A DNA stretch of 64,000 bases from Marsupella aquatica (taxonomy: Eukaryota; Marchantiophyta). The translations under genes and the position numbers were made by a program. Under the pieces are notes generated by a model, which had not been told where the DNA came from, searched no databases, and saw nothing but the letters and a program-made list of their open reading frames with translations. Positions 59,032 to 64,000 of the stretch are shown here, in pieces. Within the stretch, counting starts at the first letter, position 1. Every line of letters starts with the position of its first letter. The DNA lies in the NCBI GenBank assembly GCA_973895155.1, contig OZ316895.1, positions 2,728,001 through 2,792,000 of the forward strand. Reading direction: 5' to 3'.

Positions 59032-61208
59032 CTGGCTTTCAAGTCTATACCCTGTGCAGAGCCATGAAATCACACTCAAATGACGAGAACAAGAGAGAGA
59101 CCGACTCAGCCAAAACCTTGTCCAGCCCCTACAGTCTGGACTTTCCTTTCCTCCCCACAAAAATGATGACAACCAGCCCCATTCAACACATGTGGTTTGT
59201 TGAGAAACAATGTGGTAGAAACCCCTATAATCATGACTCAACTGAACAGACTTGGTGGTTGAAATGCTTATAGTTGTTGTTCACCCAGTTTGGTTCTAGT
59301 ATCCAAAATTTCACTTTAGACAAACCTCTACAAGGACATCTGATTGAGGGGGTTGAGTTTGTAAAAAAGTTTAATGGGTGCTGATCAAGGAAAATTTGTT
59401 TGGCAGGGGCCCATCAAGCACACCCCTCCACATAGATAGCTTCCAACAGTGATAGAGTAGTATACTTTTTGAAGGTGCTATACTATTTATGGTGAAATCC
59501 ACCTTTCAGATTTTGTCTTGTTCAGATTTTTTGTGTCATGTATTTTTATTTCAATGTGCCTTATTAAGGGGCAGCTTTTGTATCATATACATTTTTAATT
59601 AATATGTAGACCCCTTTAATTTTAGGTATTCTAGAGTATTTTGAACTTATTTTGGCTTATAACTTTTAATGTTTGTGATCTCTTAGAGATGAAACCTACA
59701 GGTCCACCACTTGAACAAAGTATTCTCATGAGTGAGAGAAATGATTCTGAATAACATGAGCACATCCTGTCTTAAGTTCCCCTCATGTCTTTCTTTCCTA
59801 AGTTTATGGTTTATATTGAAATAAGTGTCATTCATAAGGCACATTGAATTAAGTGCACAAATAATAACATGGTTGTGTCATAAAAGTTGATTGTACTTTT
59901 CATTGGTCAGTGTGCTTTTCTTGGCAGGCACTTTAATTACATTATTTTATCCTTCTGGTTATGCTCTCATTTTTTATTTACTTTCATATGACTACAAGAC
60001 AAAAAAAAGTCAAGCATACTCCAAGATGAACATGCTATATAGTCAAGGTATATGCTAGATGGGACCCCTGGCAAAACGTTTTTACCTGATAGGACCCTTC
60101 AAAAGTTCTTGTAGCAATTCCTATTCCTATAATGAGTTTTGGTTTGATATTGTGACCAACAATAACTACTGTAAATTGTATGGTCAAGTGTGCTTAAATC
60201 GCAAACTGCACAGTCGGAAACAAGGCCCAACCTTCGATGCATGATACATGGTTGGGAGAACCAGGAAATAGTGGCTGCCGGACAGTTTTGCAGACCGAAA
60301 TAGTGGTTGTCGGACAGTTCTTTCATGATGTTTCCATTGTTTTCTTGGACGGTGCAATTGTCTGTGCGTGCATAGCAGAAGGTAGTTTGCTTCCAACACA
60401 ATGAGGGATGTGATACAACTTAGCTAGGTGCAATTATTGTTGGGTATGTAAAGACAATATTGTAAGAATATAGGCACTTCTAATGCAACTATGGATCAAA
60501 TATTCATGACTATTAATGTATTGGACATGATCTCAGGCTCACTATTTAACATAATTCTTGATAGTTTGTATTACATTATACTAGGCAGAAACTTTAGGAT
60601 GCAAAGCCATCCTATATTTGCAACTTTTTGTTCACTCAAAATGCATTCAAATGATCAGGAGGAAAGGAAAGTCCAGATGACATGGAAATCCATGACAAAA
60701 CAATGATCACCCCTAAAATTAACAAGACGGAAGAAACACTATCAACCCTAATTGATCTCATGACATAAACCACAATGTCTTCACCAAACCACAATTAGTT
60801 CAAATACCCCTTAGTTATGTAAGCTTGTTTTATTGAATTATTTGGAGTCATGAAGGGTTGCACATTGGAATAGATAGATGAGAGGACAAGGATGAGAGAG
60901 GACAATGAAAATGATTGCAAGGTTAAGGAAACCATTTACAAGTCACAAGTGTAAACAATGTTATGTGAATCCATTTAATTCTTCTGAACAAGTCCATCCA
61001 AGCTTTGCCAGTCCATCTGGATGGACTTTATAGTTATACAAAGTGGAGGTACATCCTAGCTTAGTTTCCACCTTAGTGCCCTGCTGCCCTGGGAGCAAAT
61101 TTGTTTTTTAATTAATTAATACTTGCACGACGCTAGTCCCTAGTTACTACTATAGGTACTGTAGGACCCGTTGCTGTCTCAGCTGTTCACACTGCAGGTG
61201 TCGGTCCT
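59032..61208. other. AT-rich intergenic DNA
   Basis: No recognisable gene. Long AT-rich stretches around 59520-60050 and short unsupported frames only. G+C content rises after about 61100. Confidence 0.5.
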
Positions 61209-61340
61209 TCAATGGCTGGCGATCTCCTCGAACTTCAGCTCGTTTCGCGGCGTCTCCACAAATCACTCAGACCCGAAATGCCACGGCTCCGGATGACAGT
61301 CCTCGTCAATTTCGATGCGAAAGTGCCACAGCCCAGATTG
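61209..61340 (-). pseudogene. Possible exon relic of an unidentified gene
   Basis: After an acceptor-like CTACAG, the minus-strand frame reads LWHFRIEIDEDCHPEPWHFG, then a TGA, then FVETPRNELKFEEIASH and a stop. The residue pattern looks like a once-conserved protein, but I cannot name it. The internal TGA suggests decay. Confidence 0.3.
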
Positions 61341-62226
61341 CTGTAGAATGTAAAATCAATGCGTGAGGTCCTGAGGTGTTCCGGACTGTCTGTAGGATCC
61401 TATGCTCCAGTCTATGAGACTGTGCTGAAGAGGGCAGTCGAGGACCTACTGTAACGTGTGGCCGTCCTATGTGCAAATTATGCTTGTCTAGATTTCTTAC
61501 TTTATGCACCGTACTTGGAAAGAACTTTCATTGTTTTCGAGGACGAGTGTGATTCCTTGCATGATGGCTCCACATAATTATGGGGGATTTTGTTTGTGCA
61601 TCTTTCTCCGAGTTGTCAGTGCTCTATGCAAGGAGCTTTTCACGAAATCGGCCAGTGATGGATGCATGGGCATGGATTGCTTTTAGCTTTGCAGGGCGTC
61701 AAAAGGTTGTGAATTATTGCACAGAAAGAATCGCAGGAAGTATCAGCCAGCAGAGTCCAGCCTCACTCGGTCCACCTTTCTGCTTCAGCTGACGCAAGCC
61801 TCCTGGCTTTGCTAGGAATGTGTCCATAGGGCTTCTATAGTCTCGTTTTAGGTGGGCAGGTGAAAATTCTCCGGACTCCAATTAGGCTGCGGTCAGTATG
61901 CATGACAAGCAGGAACCAAAACCTACAATCACAACTAGACTTCCAGCTCGATTATCTCACCCTCAGAGGTGTACAATTCCCAGGACAACCATCGTTAAGG
62001 GAAAAAACTGAATTGATCTGTCGAGCAGTTTTCATAGAGAGGTACAACCAGACAAAGGAAAACCTAAACTATTCTATTCCATGGCTGAAAAGCATGACCG
62101 GGGGAGGAGCTCAAAAATCCACCTGCTCAAAGAAAGATACCAAGACCGACCTACTCTGTAAATGTCACCTAGCTGAATTCACCCAGAGCTAAGAGCAAAT
62201 AGAAAACAGTAGTTGAATCTAGACAT

Positions 62227-62474
62227 GTGCCCTCACTCCTCATCGTAGCTTGTAACCTAGAGATGTCCCAAGTCAACCGGGAGTCCAAGTCAGGGAAATC
62301 TACAAGCACACCAGAATATGTTTCAACACATTTCCCAAACGAGTCAAAAAGTGCCACCATGTTTCGAACGAGGGCCTTGCCGTTGTTAACCAATGTTAGT
62401 CTCATCAATAGTAGATGATTGTTAAGCAATGACACCCACAAAACAAGTGAGGGAGAACATCCACCTGGGCTCAA
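62227..62474 (-). CDS. Possible exon of an unidentified gene
   Basis: The minus-strand frame is open through ALVRNMVALFDSFGKCVETY and VLVDFPDLDSRLTWDIS, with a TCTAG/GTTACA junction at the end; the unspliced frame runs on to a stop at 62169. The two other frames on this strand contain stops. Between 61341 and 62168 nothing else is recognisable. It may belong to the same gene as the segments at 63702-64000. Confidence 0.3.
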
Positions 62475-62544
62475 ACTTAAGCGGCACCGGCATCAGCTTT
62501 CTGTGAGGACTGAATTTTCGTCAGTAACAAAATGGGGGGATGGA

Positions 62545-62652
62545 ATTTCGAGAACCTGCAAAGAATAATCGAGGCTGTAGCTTCATTAATCAGCCCCCAT
62601 TTCGAGAACCTGCAAAGAATAATCGAGGCTGTAGCTTCATTAATCAGCTTCT
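62545..62652. repeat. Perfect 54-bp tandem duplication
   Basis: Two copies of a 54-bp unit starting ATTTCGAGAACCTGCAAAG follow each other without visible mismatch until the last few bases. Confidence 0.9.
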
Positions 62653-63701
62653 ATCTACAATCGGACGATAAAATGTTCTCTCGTAATGAACCAACTTGTT
62701 AGGCGTTATAATTAGCTCCTTCCGAAAATCAATCTGAACTATCGTCCTATGGTAGTCATTTTGTAGCTTATATCCATCCATCAATCATGCAAGCTCTTCC
62801 AATCAATTCAAGTTCGGTCTTAAAACTTGTCTTATTCTCACATGGGCGAAAATTTTGTTACGAAGCTCCTTGTGGGCTGGAGTCAAAAAATTGTCACGTC
62901 CGGACTTATGTCACATATGCAGCTAGAGTTCTGGTGATAACTCTTCTTGGAAGAATTGTCAATCCTTGATAACCTAAACTAATCTCCACACTGCCTCAGG
63001 CCGAGGCAATGTCTGTACAAGATTCACCGATCCCGCTGGAAAAGACCAACTATTATTCGAAAATTCTCAGCAATGTCGTCGTAATGACAGAAACACTATC
63101 TAACTTTACGAAAGAGCAGTGATCCATCGTATAATTGCCCCTGCGAACACTTCCGACCACTGCAGGAGCAAAATTCATAGCGAACTGTCCGCAGCCTTTG
63201 TAAAGACTATTGAGTAATCTACGTCAGCTGCGGATTGCATTTGTATCCGAGGCGTCTAGATTTGTGAATGGCCTGCCGCCTGCCCACCTTTAGTGGGCGC
63301 AGAGTAAAGCTATAGTCCTGAATGTCGATCAAAATCGTGAAAGTCGCTGATAGCAGAACACCGAAAGGATTCTCATGCATTATTGTTTGTACAATTCCTG
63401 TTTGCTGGACGTTCCATTTCTATGTGCCCATGGAAGGATGGAAGACAGCCCCACTCGCGCGTCGTCACTACACATTTCCTCCCACAAGTGATCGAGATCC
63501 CCCAGATCGTTAACCCAGCCCGCCATGATGCCCTCCCTGGCTCCGAAGAAATGTATAGCGCAACGTCCTCGCTGCAATATGGATAATTTGTATGAAGTCG
63601 AGGATCTATGACTGTAATCTTTAGAAAGGGCTTCCAATTAGCCCGAGTATGGTGATTTTTCCTCTCCGAACGAGTGGCGGCGGCAACCCAGCTCTTCTCA
63701 C

Positions 63702-64000
63702 CGCAACTTTCCTGGCAAAAGAACAATTCCATCGAGCAGCCAATCCAAGGCGTGCCGATCTCTGGGAAAATGAATTCTGTACATCAAATTACCTGTAGCT
63801 CAATCGATCCCTGTTTAGGTGCAATCAGTTAGCGGCAGTGGCCCTCGACGACTTCGCTGGGAAAACACCGTCGTTACCTGCCAGAACACGGTACTTGTCC
63901 TTTCGAGTGAAATTCGTGCACCCGAAACCAAGAGTTCCAGCGAGCAACCTCTGAATGTAGTTTGCCACCTCGTGGCTGGTCTTCCCACCGGAGCATGTGA
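63702..64000 (-). CDS. Possible partial gene at the right edge
   Basis: The minus-strand frame entering from the edge reads [20 protein letters not shown] and [13 protein letters not shown], ending at a CTGGCAG/GTAACG donor at 63878. A further open segment follows a TTCCCAG acceptor (63761-63702) with donor GCG/GTGAGA. In one possible splice (a second AG two bases further on) it reads [16 protein letters not shown] do not recognise the family, other frames are also open, and the 5' end lies outside the window. Confidence 0.3.

Noticed and set aside
58746-59042. 98-codon minus-strand ORF as an independent gene
   Set aside because: Its first 25 residues are an exon of the L18 pseudogene and the remainder reads through the intron.

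Overview
This 64 kb window is nuclear DNA from a land plant. The evidence is multi-exon genes with GT-AG introns, several genes for plastid proteins that start with transit-peptide-like leaders, plant-type families (chloroplast sensor kinase, 7-hydroxymethyl chlorophyll a reductase, MTP zinc transporter, GDSL lipase), AT-rich intergenic DNA and decayed retroelement and gene fragments. I suspect an early-diverging lineage (bryophyte or lycophyte) because of the style of the reverse transcriptase, but the sequence alone does not prove it. No rRNA, tRNA, CRISPR or bacterial-type operon was seen.

Layout. 1-9 kb: a broken non-LTR-type reverse transcriptase (minus strand), an unassigned 103-codon ORF and several short tandem duplications. 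9.1-13.7 kb: a nine-exon chloroplast sensor kinase gene, CSK (minus). 17.0-19.3 kb: a five-exon secreted GDSL esterase/lipase (minus). 19.4-27.3 kb: AT-rich DNA without recognisable genes, ending in a degenerate 17-bp array. 27.3-37.85 kb: an unusual convergent pair. HCAR (18 exons, plus) and lumazine synthase (8 exons, minus) point at each other and have homologous 5' leaders of about 600 bp, so the pair is flanked by an inverted repeat. 38-40 kb: a minisatellite of about 116-bp units. 40.8-43.4 kb: a SETD6/RKM4-like lysine methyltransferase (minus), with a stop-containing partial copy of the lumazine synthase gene just behind its start. 46-48.4 kb: a small two-exon hydrophilic (LEA-like) protein gene downstream of ACGT (ABRE-type) promoter elements. 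51.1-52.1 kb: possible exons of an unidentified gene. 52.9-54.4 kb: an intronless MTP1-type vacuolar zinc transporter. 56.4-58.0 kb: a five-exon N-anchored cytochrome b5-like protein, followed upstream by a decayed intron-bearing ribosomal protein L18 gene. The right edge may carry part of another minus-strand gene that I could not name.

How they relate. Three plastid genes lie within 28 kb: CSK (redox signalling to plastid transcription), HCAR (chlorophyll b-to-a turnover, an FAD and iron-sulfur enzyme) and lumazine synthase (penultimate step of riboflavin and hence FAD synthesis). Most of the rest looks like independent neighbours. Exon boundaries were set by hand from reading frame, GT/AG signals and remembered conserved family motifs; each listed exon set was checked for frame.
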